Part shown: in pieces, positions 1 to 8,532 of the stretch
Layout of the letters: every line of letters starts with the position of its first letter
Position numbering within the stretch: position 1 is the stretch's first letter
NCBI RefSeq assembly: GCF_003590715.1
Contig: NZ_QQVY01000006.1
Span: 88,967-152,966, forward strand
Direction: 5' to 3'
Length of the DNA stretch: 64,000 nucleotides
Origin: Paracoccus sp. JM45
GTDB taxonomy: Bacteria; Pseudomonadota; Alphaproteobacteria; Rhodobacterales; Rhodobacteraceae
The notes under the pieces: model-generated
Told to the model about the DNA's origin: nothing
Seen by the model: the letters and a program-made list of their open reading frames with translations, nothing else
The model's database searches: none
Position numbers and translations under genes: made by a program

Positions 1-422
1 CCACGATCGACCACGGCTTGCATTTCGTCAAAGACCTGTTCGCCCCACCACGTCACCGCCATATGATAGCTGTAATCGCAATGCGCGCGGCCCGACTTGT
101 TGTCCCACATCTGCAACGCGTCCAGCAAACCCTGACCGGGCGAGGGCAGGGCGAAGTCCACCACCATCGTCGTACCACCTGCCAGCGCCGCACGGGTGCC
201 GCTTTCGAAATCATCGGCGGAATAAGTGCCCATGAAGGGCATTTCCAGATGGGTATGCGGGTCGATGCCGCCCGGCATGATATAGCAGCCGGTCGCGTCC
301 AGCGTCTTGTCGCCCGTCAGACCATTGCCGATGGCCGCAATCTTGCCGCCTTCGATCAGCACATCCGACTTATAGGTCAGATCTGCGGTCACGATAGTGC
401 CGTTTCTGATGACAGTGCTCAT
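1..422 (-). CDS. hydA: Dihydropyrimidinase (D-hydantoinase), N-terminal part, cut by window edge
   Basis: Cyclic amidohydrolase that opens dihydrouracil or dihydrothymine to the N-carbamoyl-beta-amino acid, a cytosolic zinc enzyme. About 140 N-terminal residues are visible. The start of the TIM-barrel amidohydrolase fold is clear: VIRNGTIV, then YIMPGGIDPHTHLEMPF with the HxH metal motif, and the GGTTMVVDFALP strand. Two ATG codons abut (425 and 422). I chose 422 because the AGAGG ribosome site then sits about 7 nt upstream. The gene runs off the left edge. It is the last visible gene of an operon with the carbamoyl hydrolase (23 nt upstream) and the omega-aminotransferase, so a role in pyrimidine breakdown is well supported. 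A hydantoin substrate remains possible. Confidence 0.93.
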   Translation of the reverse strand, partial: MSTVIRNGTIVTADLTYKSDVLIEGGKIAAIGNGLTGDKTLDATGCYIMPGGIDPHTHLEMPFMGTYSADDFESGTRAALAGGTTMVVDFALPSPGQGLLDALQMWDNKSGRAHCDYSYHMAVTWWGEQVFDEMQAVVDR

Positions 423-445
423 CATCCTACCTCTTCCCTTTGGTG

Positions 446-1708
446 TTATACGATCTCGGCGGCATCCAGCACAGCATGCAGCAAGACGTCGCTGCCAGCT
501 GCGGCCCATTCCGGGCTGATCTCCTCGGCCTCGTTGTGGGACAGGCCGTCGACACAGGGGCACATGATCATGACGGTCGGCGCGACCTTATTGATCCAGC
601 ACGCGTCATGACCCGCGCCTGAAATAATATCCATATGACTGTGCCCAAGTCGTTCCGCAGCCGCCCTGACCGAGTTCACAAGCGCGGGATGGAAAGTCAC
701 CGGATCAAAATGACCGACAGGTTCGATTTCAATTTGAAGACCAAGATCATCCGCAATAACAGCTGCTTGCGCCTCTAACTTGGAACGCATCGAGGTCAAC
801 TTTTCCAGATCGGGCGATCTGAAGTCGATGGTGAAAACTGCCTTGCCCGGGATCACATTGCGGCTGTTGGGATAGACATTCGCCTGACCGACCGCGCCGA
901 CAGCATTCGGCTGGTGTTCCATTGCAATGCTATGCACTGCTTCCATGATACGGGCCATGCCAAGGCCGGCGTTCACGCGCATTTTCATCGGGGTCGATCC
1001 GGTATGGGCGTCCTTACCGGTCAGCGTCACCTGCAACCACCACAGGCCCTGACCATGGGTGACGACACCGATGGCCTTGCCCTCTGCTTCCAGAATCGGG
1101 CCTTGTTCAATGTGGTATTCGAACATCGCATGGATTGGCCGCTTGCCGATCTCTTCGGTGCCGCGCCAACCGATACGGTCCAGTTCTTCGCCAAAGGTCT
1201 TGCCCTCGGCGTCGGTGCGGCTGTTGGCGTAATCTTCTTCCAGCACACCCGCAAAAACGCCCGATGCCAACATGGCGGGCGCGAAACGAGCCCCTTCCTC
1301 ATTTGTCCAGTTGGCGACAACGATGGGGCGGCGGGTCTTGATGCCCATATCGCGGATCGAGCGGATGACCTCTAACCCTGCCAGCACACCGAGAACACCG
1401 TCGTATTTTCCACCCGTGGGCTGGGTATCCAAATGGCTGCCGATATAGATCGGGTCCAGATCGGGTTCGCTGCCTTCGTGACGCATGAACATATTGCCCA
1501 TGCGATCCAGTCCCATCGTCATGCCCGCATCTTCGCACCACGATTGGAACAGACGGCGGCCTTCGGCATCTTCGTCCGTCAGCGTCTGGCGGTTACAACC
1601 GCCCGCAATGCCGGGGCCGACCTTTGCCATCTGTTCCAGACTGTCCCACAGCCGGTCGCCGTCAATTTTCATATTGGCAGCCGGAACCAGCCCGCTCGCG
1701 TCGGTCAT
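446..1708 (-). CDS. Zn-dependent N-carbamoyl-amino acid hydrolase (probable beta-ureidopropionase), M20 family
   Basis: A 420-residue M20/M28-type metalloamidase of the beta-ureidopropionase / N-carbamoyl-L-amino acid hydrolase / allantoate amidohydrolase group. Di-zinc ligands are visible: His92 in SHLDT, Asp103 in GGKYDGVLG, Glu137/138 in TNEEGARF, His199 in EYHIEQGP and His391 in LSHNEAE. It would hydrolyse N-carbamoyl-beta-alanine, the product of the adjacent dihydropyrimidinase, to beta-alanine, CO2 and ammonia. The ATG at 1708 has AAGGA 7 nt upstream. It lies between the aminotransferase (64 nt upstream) and hydA in one operon. Sequence alone cannot separate ureidopropionase from L-carbamoylase or allantoate activity; the neighbours favour ureidopropionase. 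Confidence 0.88.
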   Translation of the reverse strand: MTDASGLVPAANMKIDGDRLWDSLEQMAKVGPGIAGGCNRQTLTDEDAEGRRLFQSWCEDAGMTMGLDRMGNMFMRHEGSEPDLDPIYIGSHLDTQPTGGKYDGVLGVLAGLEVIRSIRDMGIKTRRPIVVANWTNEEGARFAPAMLASGVFAGVLEEDYANSRTDAEGKTFGEELDRIGWRGTEEIGKRPIHAMFEYHIEQGPILEAEGKAIGVVTHGQGLWWLQVTLTGKDAHTGSTPMKMRVNAGLGMARIMEAVHSIAMEHQPNAVGAVGQANVYPNSRNVIPGKAVFTIDFRSPDLEKLTSMRSKLEAQAAVIADDLGLQIEIEPVGHFDPVTFHPALVNSVRAAAERLGHSHMDIISGAGHDACWINKVAPTVMIMCPCVDGLSHNEAEEISPEWAAAGSDVLLHAVLDAAEIV

Positions 1709-1772
1709 AACTTTATCCTTCCTGTCTGGCCGCCCCGTTCTGACGCAGGGTCGGCTTGCTTGGTATGCTGTG

Positions 1773-3098
1773 TTAGGCCGCCTGTTTCAGCACGTCGCCC
1801 AATGTGCCGATCAATTCGTCGATCTGCGCTTTCGAGATGATCAGTGGCGGGGACAGTGCGATAATATCGCCGGTGACACGGATCAGGATGCCCGCCTCGA
1901 ACGCTTTGACGAAAATGTCGAAGGCGCGTTTGCCCGGTTCATCCGGAATCGAGGAAAGCTCGACCGCGCCGATCAGACCCATGTTCCGGATATCGATAAC
2001 ATTGGGATGGTCACGCAGACTGTGCAGCGCGTCCTGCCAATAGGTTTCCAATTCGCCGGCGCGGCTTAGCAGACCTTCTTCGGCATAGGTGTCCAAGGTC
2101 GCAAGTGCTGCAGCGCAGCTGACCGGATTGCCTGAATAGGTATAGCCGTGGAACAATTCGATCATATGTTCCGGCCCCTGCATGAAGGCATCATGGATCT
2201 TGCTGCTGGCCAAGACAGCACCCATGGGAATAACGCCGTTCGTCAGGCCCTTGGCGCAGGTGATCATATCGGGGACCACGCCGAAATGCTGGGCGGCAAA
2301 GGGACTGCCAAGGCGACCGAAACCGGTAATAACCTCGTCGAAAATCAGCAGGATGCCGTGCTTGGTGGTGATGTCGCGCAGGCGCTGCAGATAGTCTTTT
2401 GGCGGCATCAGCACACCGGTCGATCCTGCCATCGGTTCGACGATGACGGCGGCAATGGTTTCCGCGCCGTGCAGGGCGACGATACGCTCCAGCTCGTCGG
2501 CCAGATAGGCGCCGTGCTGGGGTTGGCCTTTGGTAAAGACGTTTTCGGGCAGATGCGTATGCGGCATGTGATCCACGCCAGCCAGCAAAGTGCCGAAATG
2601 ACGGCGGTTACTGACGATGCCGCCAACGGAAATGCCGCCAAAGCTGGTGCCATGATAGCCGCGTTCGCGTCCGATTAGACGAGTGCGCGACGCATCGCCT
2701 TTGACCCGATGATAGGCCAGCGCGATTTTCAGTGCCGTATCGACCGCCTCGGAACCCGAATTACAGAAAAACACATGCTCCATGCCGTCAGGGGCGACAT
2801 CGACAATGCGATTGGCCAATTCGAATGCAAGGGGGTGGCCCATCTGGAATGCCGGTGCATAATCCAGTTCGCCCACTTGTTTCTGAACCGCCTCGGTGAT
2901 CTTTGGACGGCAGTGGCCCGCATTGCAGCACCACAATCCCGCAGTACCGTCCAGAATTTGGCGATTATCCGCCGAGGTGTAATGCATATCCTTCGATGCC
3001 ACCAACATACGCGGTGCAGATTTGAACTGCCGGTTTGCGGTATACGGCATCCAAAAGGCGCGCAGATCGTTCGGGGCGGGCTTGTGGTCAAGCGGCAT
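1773..3098 (-). CDS. Omega-amino acid (beta-alanine):pyruvate aminotransferase
   Basis: Class III PLP aminotransferase, 441 residues, the usual length. The signature stretch LDGTAGLWCCNAGH is characteristic of beta-alanine:pyruvate transaminases. NSGSEAVDTALK, the IFDEVITGFGR strand and the PLP lysine (Lys283 in TCAKGLTNG) are all present. It would convert beta-alanine to malonate semialdehyde, the last step after the two amidohydrolases downstream. It is the first gene of the operon. The ATG is preceded by GAGGG, and 22 bp further upstream lies a RutR-type palindrome. The substrate is inferred from family and context; related enzymes also accept GABA or aromatic amines. Confidence 0.92.
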   Translation of the reverse strand: MPLDHKPAPNDLRAFWMPYTANRQFKSAPRMLVASKDMHYTSADNRQILDGTAGLWCCNAGHCRPKITEAVQKQVGELDYAPAFQMGHPLAFELANRIVDVAPDGMEHVFFCNSGSEAVDTALKIALAYHRVKGDASRTRLIGRERGYHGTSFGGISVGGIVSNRRHFGTLLAGVDHMPHTHLPENVFTKGQPQHGAYLADELERIVALHGAETIAAVIVEPMAGSTGVLMPPKDYLQRLRDITTKHGILLIFDEVITGFGRLGSPFAAQHFGVVPDMITCAKGLTNGVIPMGAVLASSKIHDAFMQGPEHMIELFHGYTYSGNPVSCAAALATLDTYAEEGLLSRAGELETYWQDALHSLRDHPNVIDIRNMGLIGAVELSSIPDEPGKRAFDIFVKAFEAGILIRVTGDIIALSPPLIISKAQIDELIGTLGDVLKQAA

Positions 3099-3119
3099 CT
3101 TAAGAACCCTCTTAATTTA

Positions 3120-3135
3120 TTGACCAAACGGTCAG
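3120..3135. promoter_or_regulatory. RutR-type operator
   Basis: The sequence TTGACCAAACGGTCAG matches the Escherichia coli RutR consensus TTGACCAnnTGGTCAA at all but two fixed positions. It lies 22 bp upstream of the aminotransferase start and in the intergenic region shared with the divergent rutR-like gene. Repression relieved by uracil is the known mode in E. coli and is inferred here. Confidence 0.75.
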
Positions 3136-3239
3136 GATCAGGCTAGCACGGGCCAAACGTCAGTCAAGCGTCCAGACATGGCAGACGGCGAATCCGCACA
3201 AACTGCACAAAAACAGATCACGCCAGAGTAGGAGCGCCG

Positions 3240-3857
3240 GTGACAGACGCGAAACCTTCCCAAATGACGAGAATTCAGCAGAAAAACCGCGATCTGATTA
3301 TGCAGGGTGCATTAAATGTATTCTCGGCGAACGGTTTTCGCGGGGCGACCATTGACCAGATCGCGAAATCGGCCGGTTTGTCCAAGCCGAATGTGCTGTA
3401 TTATTTCGGATCCAAGGATGAAATCCATAAGGCGCTGCTGACAGCAATGCTGGATTTGTGGCTTGCACCGATGCAGTTGATCGACCCTTATGGTGATCCA
3501 CTGGAGGAGGTGCTGGGCTATGTCCGCGCCAAAATGGCGATGTCACGTGACTATCCCCGCGAATCGCGTCTGTTCGCCTATGAGATCCTGCAAGGTGCGC
3601 CGCATCTGACCGAAATTCTGGGGGGCGGCCTGCGGGAAATTGTGGATCGTGCCGTCATCATCCTGAACCGCTGGATGGATGAGGGGCGTCTGGCGCGCGT
3701 CGAACCGCGCCATCTAATATTCTCGATATGGTCCATGACGCAACATTACGCGGATTTTGAAATTCAGGTCCGCGCGGTTCTGGGCAGTGGTCGCGATCCA
3801 TTTGCCGAAGGTGAGGTGTTTCTGGACCAGATGTACCGGAAGATTTTGACGCCCTAG
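3240..3857 (+). CDS. rutR: RutR-like TetR-family pyrimidine regulator
   Basis: A 205-residue TetR-family repressor. The N-terminal helix-turn-helix (GATIDQIAKSAGLSKPNVLYYFGSKD) and the C-terminal domain follow E. coli RutR closely, including LDLWLAPM, SRDYPRESRLFAYE and the PxHLIFSIWSMTQHYADF block. RutR senses uracil. The GTG start at 3240 is preceded by TAGGAG at 5 nt; an ATG eight codons inside is the alternative. It is divergent from the pyrimidine operon and shares with it an operator-like palindrome (3120-3135), so local control of that operon is very likely. Its TAG stop overlaps the stop of the convergent TetR gene in the palindrome CTAG. Confidence 0.9.
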   Translation: MTDAKPSQMTRIQQKNRDLIMQGALNVFSANGFRGATIDQIAKSAGLSKPNVLYYFGSKDEIHKALLTAMLDLWLAPMQLIDPYGDPLEEVLGYVRAKMAMSRDYPRESRLFAYEILQGAPHLTEILGGGLREIVDRAVIILNRWMDEGRLARVEPRHLIFSIWSMTQHYADFEIQVRAVLGSGRDPFAEGEVFLDQMYRKILTP

Positions 3858-4441
3858 GACGAAGGCGTTCCCAGCATTTCGGCAGCCACTAGAATTAGCG
3901 ACAGATTTTCATGCGCGGCTGCAATGAAATCATCGCGCGTTCCGGCCACCCAATCCTTGGTTGCCGCATTGGTCGCCGCAATAATTGCTGCTGCCAAAAT
4001 CTCGACCAGACGTTCGTCCGATCCGGGAAGGCGACGGTGCAACAAGGCCCGCATCTGCGCGCGACGGGCCAGCATGGCGCTGTTTCGCAAAGCGTCCAGC
4101 TTGGGATCACTGTCACTGAGTGACAGCATTTGGCCGATCATTTCACGCTCGTTCAGATAGCGCTTGAGATGCGCGGCAATCAGATCACCAAGATCGTCGA
4201 TCAATCGCCCCTTAGACGTGACGAATTTTTCCGATGCCTCGGGCGGATAATCCGGCGGCGGGCCCATCAGGGCTGCTTCTTTATACGGGTAATAGTTGAA
4301 AAAGGTGCGCGTGCTGATTCCCGCATGTCGCGCGATTGCTTCGGTCGTGACATTTGCCAATCCGTCCTGGATGGCAAGTTCGATCGCGGATGCCTGAATG
4401 GCTTTGGCAGTCCGGAAGCGGCGCGTGTTCTGGGGGCTCAT
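3854..4441 (-). CDS. TetR-family transcriptional regulator, ligand unknown
   Basis: 195 residues. The N-terminal helix-turn-helix is typical (VTTEAIARHAGISTRTFFNYYPYKEAA, residues about 30-56). The C-terminal ligand domain is Ala-rich and does not point to a known subgroup. It converges on rutR with overlapping stop codons. There is no obvious target on its 5' side: the next gene upstream is the MepK-like peptidase in the same direction, separated by a terminator. Function beyond repressor/activator of the TetR fold cannot be assigned. Confidence 0.85.
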   Translation of the reverse strand: MSPQNTRRFRTAKAIQASAIELAIQDGLANVTTEAIARHAGISTRTFFNYYPYKEAALMGPPPDYPPEASEKFVTSKGRLIDDLGDLIAAHLKRYLNEREMIGQMLSLSDSDPKLDALRNSAMLARRAQMRALLHRRLPGSDERLVEILAAAIIAATNAATKDWVAGTRDDFIAAAHENLSLILVAAEMLGTPSS

Positions 4442-4537
4442 AGAGGTCCGATCTTCAGCATATTGTGACCTCTAGGCTGACCGGAGCTGTCGTCAAGGGC
4501 AAGCCCGAAAAAAAGGCTGCGACAATTTTAATCAAAA

Positions 4538-4561
4538 CGCCCCCTGCGAATCGCAGGGGCG
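4538..4561 (-). terminator. Rho-independent terminator of the mepK-like gene
   Basis: Nine-base GC-rich stem CCCCTGCGA / TCGCAGGGG (4541-4549 and 4551-4559) followed on the minus strand by a T-rich stretch. It lies just past the stop of the mepK-like gene. Confidence 0.7.
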
Positions 4562-4594
4562 CTTGGTCTTTTGAATTTCGCTTTTTGCGCGGCC

Positions 4595-5155
4595 TTAGCT
4601 GCCCCAAGTGCGGATCGGGCCGCAGTCCATGTGAACAAAGTTTGAACGGCTGTAACGTCCCACACCACCGCCACGGCACGCCGAAGCAGCCTGATACATC
4701 TGCGCGACCGAACGCGACTTCAATCGCAGATCTGCAGCCTTGCCGGTCATGTGAAGCGAGTTCTTCGCAACACCGCTCGAGGTGCGGCGCAGCATGGCAT
4801 TGGTGCGCGGCGAACGGTATCCCGACAGCATCATGTAGGGTTCATCCGTCTGCATCAAGCGAGAGGATGCTGCGGCCACATCGATGGTGCGGGGGTCGAT
4901 CCCGATCACTTCACCGGTGCGCCAGTCGCGCATCAAGACGTTGATTTCATTCAGTGCTTCACGGATATATTTGCCATCGACCCAGTAAACTGTGTCAAGG
5001 CTTTCGCCGGTGCGTCCCGAATACATCCGCACGCGCCGCATATCGCCGGCACCGCGCAGAAAACCGAACGCATTGGCCATTACCGGAGCTGCCACAACGC
5101 TGGTTGCTGCGAAGGCACCCAGAATGCCGCGACGGGAGATAAGGTCCATTGTCAT
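4595..5155 (-). CDS. MepK/YcbK-like DUF882 murein endopeptidase (M15 family), Tat-exported
   Basis: 186 residues. The N-terminus SRRGILGAFAATSVVAAPVMANA is a twin-arginine-type signal peptide. The mature part is the YcbK/DUF882 fold of M15 peptidases with zinc ligands His135 and Asp142 (SLHMTGKAADL) and His175 (FVHMDCG). E. coli MepK cleaves mDap-mDap (3-3) cross-links made by L,D-transpeptidases. Here an LdtD-like transpeptidase is the divergent neighbour, as ycbK and ycbB are neighbours in E. coli. That supports a cross-link turnover role in the periplasm. Start ATG 5155 or the in-frame ATG 5149 are both possible; neither has a strong ribosome site. Confidence 0.85.
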   Translation of the reverse strand: MTMDLISRRGILGAFAATSVVAAPVMANAFGFLRGAGDMRRVRMYSGRTGESLDTVYWVDGKYIREALNEINVLMRDWRTGEVIGIDPRTIDVAAASSRLMQTDEPYMMLSGYRSPRTNAMLRRTSSGVAKNSLHMTGKAADLRLKSRSVAQMYQAASACRGGGVGRYSRSNFVHMDCGPIRTWGS

Positions 5156-5462
5156 GTCAGATCGCCTGTCCTGCTTTGGTTTTATTAAACCCCGCGACGG
5201 ATCGCGGCTCGTCGTGGTTTATCCCCGACTTGCTAACATTATGTCAAAACATCGGGAGGCTGAGAAACTCTTTCTGCAACCTCGGGGTTAAAAATATGCG
5301 CATTCGGCAAGAAACCGCCCAAATTGATGTCTGTTGCAATTGCGTCGGTGCGTTGTGTTCAAACTGCAACGACGACTTTTGTCTGCATCTATCAGGGGGA
5401 TGGCCGGTAGCGTCGTACCTGTCTGTATGAGAGAATGTGCAGGTATTGAATTGGGGTGTGTC
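5156..5462. other. Intergenic region between divergent mepK-like and ldtD-like genes
   Basis: About 307 bp carrying the promoters of both divergent genes; no clear -35/-10 pair could be fixed by eye. It contains a 44-codon Cys-rich open frame (5296-5430, plus strand) with six cysteines and GGGG about 8 nt before its ATG. That could be a leader peptide or chance; it is discussed as a finding, not called as a gene. Confidence 0.5.
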
Positions 5463-7091
5463 ATGTCTGCTTGGCGTATTGGGTCGGTGTTTGCAGTTCT
5501 ACTGGGTGCGTCTTTTGTCGCGGCACCTGCTTTGGCGCAAGAACGCGTGGCCGTCTTGATGTCTGTGCCCAGCCCCAAGCTGCAATTTTCCGCAGCGCAG
5601 ATGGATCTGGCGCAGGCTGTTTCGGATGATTCCGACCTTGCCGCCTTTTACGGTCGCAACGGCCTGTCGCCGGTCTTTATCGGACCACGGGCAGAAGGTC
5701 GTCGTCAGGCCGTTCGTGATGCGATCCAGTCGATGCCGCGCCACGGTATTCCGGTTGCACGCTATGCGCCCGACAGCCTGCCCGACAATCCGCGCAGCGT
5801 CGCGGATGAGGTGGCCTATGCCAAACAGGCTGCCGGTCTGCTGCGCGATCTAAGCGGCGGCATTCTGGACCCTGCCTCGGTCGATCCGGAAATCAAGCGG
5901 GTGCGGACCTTCGCAGCCATTCCGGAAATGCTGGCAAAGTTCCAGACTGCCAGCGATCCTGCATCGGTACTGTCGGATGCAGCACCCCGCAACCCCGCCT
6001 ATCTAGCGCTTCAGAATGCCTTGTTCGGGCCGGAACAGCTGGCCGCGCCACAAAATCTGCCCCGCGCCCCCGAGGCAGTTTGGCGTGTGGGTCAGAAAGG
6101 CGCGGGCGTCATGCCCCTTCGCGACCGTCTGGCCGCAGTCGGATTTACGGCCGAGGGGGCTGATAAGACCCTCTATGATGCGGCGCTTTCGACTGCGGTG
6201 GCAGGATACCAGCGGGCTGCCGGACTTCGCGCTGACGGCATTGCCGGTCCGCAAACCATCCGTCTGCTGAATGGTGATATCCCGACGGGGCAGGGCGCGC
6301 GCCAACGTGCCATTCTGGTCGCGATGGAACGTCTGCGCTGGATGGGCACAAAGGATCTGGGCGAACGCTATGTCTGGGTGAATATTCCCGAATTCTCAAC
6401 CACCATCATCGAAAACGGGAATGAGGTGTTCCGCACCCGCAGCGTCGTCGGCAAGAATGGCGAACACATGCAGACGCCGGAATTTTCCGACATGATGTCC
6501 CATGTTGTTGTGAACCCCAGCTGGAATGTCCCGCGGTCGATTACGACCCGTGAATATCTGCCCAAGTTGCAGGCAAACCCCAATGCTGTGTCACATCTGG
6601 ATCTGGTCGATGGACGCGGCAATGTGGTGTCGCGGTCGGGCATCAACTTCAACAACTACAACGCTCGCAATTTTCCGTTCCGCCTGCGTGAAAAACCAAG
6701 TGAGGATAACGCGCTTGGCATCGTGAAATTCATTTTCCCGAACCAGTGGAACATCTATCTGCACGACACCCCCAGCAAGCATCTATTTGCGAACACAAAC
6801 CGCGCGTATTCGCATGGGTGCGTTCGTATCGGCGATCCGCGGGATCTGGCGCAGGCGCTGTTGTCCAAGCAGACGGACAATCCGGCGGGGATGTTCCAGC
6901 GGACTTTGGACAGCGGTCGTGAACAATGGCTGACGCTGCGCCCTGCGGTTCCGGTGCATCTGGTCTATTTCACCGCATGGCCGGACCAGTCGGGCACGGT
7001 GCGTATGTATGATGACGTCTATGGTCGTGATGCCAAGGTCTGGGCAGCCCTTCAGGCGCAGGGCGTGGGACAGGACGGCGCGGCATCGTGA
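5463..7091 (+). CDS. LdtD (YcbB)-like L,D-transpeptidase
   Basis: Periplasmic transpeptidase that makes 3-3 cross-links in peptidoglycan. The ATG at 5463 (542 residues) starts a standard Sec signal peptide ending in APALAQ. In-frame upstream ATGs would bury it, so they were rejected. Domains: an N-terminal scaffold domain (about 40-230), a PG_binding_1 domain (about 235-270, [18 protein letters not shown]) and the YkuD catalytic domain (about 300-470). Cys453 lies in [10 protein letters not shown], with His434 and His451. Length and domain order match YcbB. It is divergent from the MepK-like peptidase that would act on its products. The lipid A gene lpxD begins 70 nt downstream. Confidence 0.9.
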   Translation: MSAWRIGSVFAVLLGASFVAAPALAQERVAVLMSVPSPKLQFSAAQMDLAQAVSDDSDLAAFYGRNGLSPVFIGPRAEGRRQAVRDAIQSMPRHGIPVARYAPDSLPDNPRSVADEVAYAKQAAGLLRDLSGGILDPASVDPEIKRVRTFAAIPEMLAKFQTASDPASVLSDAAPRNPAYLALQNALFGPEQLAAPQNLPRAPEAVWRVGQKGAGVMPLRDRLAAVGFTAEGADKTLYDAALSTAVAGYQRAAGLRADGIAGPQTIRLLNGDIPTGQGARQRAILVAMERLRWMGTKDLGERYVWVNIPEFSTTIIENGNEVFRTRSVVGKNGEHMQTPEFSDMMSHVVVNPSWNVPRSITTREYLPKLQANPNAVSHLDLVDGRGNVVSRSGINFNNYNARNFPFRLREKPSEDNALGIVKFIFPNQWNIYLHDTPSKHLFANTNRAYSHGCVRIGDPRDLAQALLSKQTDNPAGMFQRTLDSGREQWLTLRPAVPVHLVYFTAWPDQSGTVRMYDDVYGRDAKVWAALQAQGVGQDGAAS

Positions 7092-7161
7092 CCGGCTGGC
7101 ACTCTGTTCTGCTGGCAGGATGCCGTCAAACAGGCTAAACCCTTGTGCAAAAGGGGGCCTT

Positions 7162-8253
7162 ATGACCGTCACGATAGGAGAACTGGCGCAATCGCTGGAC
7201 GCGCGCGCTTGGGGTGATCTGGATATTCAGGTAACGGGGGCAGGGGAACCTGCCACGACCTTGCCGGATAGCGGCCAGATCGCCCTTGCCATGGCACCCA
7301 AATACGCCGAGGCGCTGCGCCCCGGCTGTATCGCCATTCTGGCCGAAGGGATGGACCCCGAAGCCTATGCCGTCAAAGCCGCTATTTTCGCGCCACGCCC
7401 GCGTCTGGTGATGGCGGGACTGACCCGCGCCTTTGATCAGGGTCCTGATATCGATACAGGCATTCACCCGACTGCTGTCATCGACCCCAGTGCGACCATT
7501 GGCGAAAACGCCGCAATCGCGCCCTTCGTAGTAATCGGACGTTGCGCTGTGATCGGTGCGAATGCCCGTATCGGGTCGCATGCCAGTATCGGTCGCAACG
7601 CCCGTATCGGCAGCGATGCCGTCATCCACTCCGGTGTGCGGATCGGCCATGATGTCGTGATCGGTGATCGCGTCTTCATCCAGCCCAATGCCGTTCTGGG
7701 CGGCGACGGTTTTTCCTTTGTCACCCCCGAGGAATCGGGCATCGAGGAAATCCGCCGCACCCTCGGGGAACGCGAAAACATCACAACCCAGCACTGGACC
7801 CGTATCCATTCGCTGGGAACGGTCCAACTGGGCGATGATGTCGAAATAGGTGCCAATGCTACGATTGATCGCGGCACCATCCGCGCCACGCGTGTCGGTT
7901 CAGGCTCGAAAATCGACAATCTTGTGATGCTTGGCCATAACGTCGTCGTGGGCGAGGATTGCCTTTTGTGCAGTCAGGTCGGCATTGCCGGTTCGTCCAC
8001 CGTCGGAAACCGTGTTGTTCTGGCCGGCAAGGTCGGCGTGTCGGATAATATCACCATCGGCGACGATGTGATCGCGGGCGGTGCGACCAAGATCTTCACC
8101 CGCGTCCCTGCCGGACGGGTGATCCTTGGCAACCCTGCAGTGAAAATGGAAACCCAGCTGGAAATCCAGAAAGCCACACGCCGCTTGCCGCGTTTCGCAA
8201 AACAGCTATCAGATCTTCAGGAAACCGTTACACGTCTGTTGGAAAAGGGCTGA
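7162..8253 (+). CDS. lpxD: LpxD, UDP-3-O-(3-hydroxyacyl)glucosamine N-acyltransferase
   Basis: Adds the N-linked 3-hydroxyacyl chain in lipid A synthesis, using acyl-ACP in the cytosol. 363 residues from ATG 7162, chosen for the AAGGGGG ribosome site. It has an N-terminal uridine-binding domain (1-100), then a left-handed beta-helix of hexapeptide repeats (about 100-320). The catalytic base His259 lies in [13 protein letters not shown] short C-terminal helical tail follows. It heads a tight plus-strand run with an acyl carrier protein (12 nt away) and a ketoacyl synthase. LpxD is usually beside bamA/fabZ/lpxA, so this company is distinctive. Confidence 0.93.
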   Translation: MTVTIGELAQSLDARAWGDLDIQVTGAGEPATTLPDSGQIALAMAPKYAEALRPGCIAILAEGMDPEAYAVKAAIFAPRPRLVMAGLTRAFDQGPDIDTGIHPTAVIDPSATIGENAAIAPFVVIGRCAVIGANARIGSHASIGRNARIGSDAVIHSGVRIGHDVVIGDRVFIQPNAVLGGDGFSFVTPEESGIEEIRRTLGERENITTQHWTRIHSLGTVQLGDDVEIGANATIDRGTIRATRVGSGSKIDNLVMLGHNVVVGEDCLLCSQVGIAGSSTVGNRVVLAGKVGVSDNITIGDDVIAGGATKIFTRVPAGRVILGNPAVKMETQLEIQKATRRLPRFAKQLSDLQETVTRLLEKG

Positions 8254-8265
8254 GCAGGAGGCGAC

Positions 8266-8532
8266 ATGACCGAAGATATCACAAACAGAATTCGCGCCAT
8301 TATTGCCGAACAGGCAATGCTTGAACCTGAACAGGTGACCGACGACTCGACGCCCGAGGATCTGGGCATCGACAGCCTTGGTCTGGTCGAATCCATCTTC
8401 GCGCTTGAGGAAGAATTCGACATCACCATCCCGTTCAACGCGAATGAGCCTGAAAAATCGCAGTTCGACATTTCGAACATGGGCACGATCATTTCCGCCG
8501 TGCAGCGGCTGGTCGCGGAAAAGGCGGGATGA
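8266..8532 (+). CDS. Acyl carrier protein, specialised
   Basis: 88-residue acidic ACP. The phosphopantetheine site is Ser37 in DLGIDSLGLVE. It diverges from housekeeping AcpP, having a longer and different C-terminal helix III/IV region (NANEPEKSQFDISNMGTI). Its stop overlaps the start of the ketoacyl synthase in ATGA, so the two are translationally coupled. Placed between lpxD and the synthase, it probably carries a dedicated acyl chain, possibly for lipid A. It resembles the idea of AcpXL in rhizobia but not clearly its sequence. That role is inferred from position. Confidence 0.88.
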   Translation: MTEDITNRIRAIIAEQAMLEPEQVTDDSTPEDLGIDSLGLVESIFALEEEFDITIPFNANEPEKSQFDISNMGTIISAVQRLVAEKAG

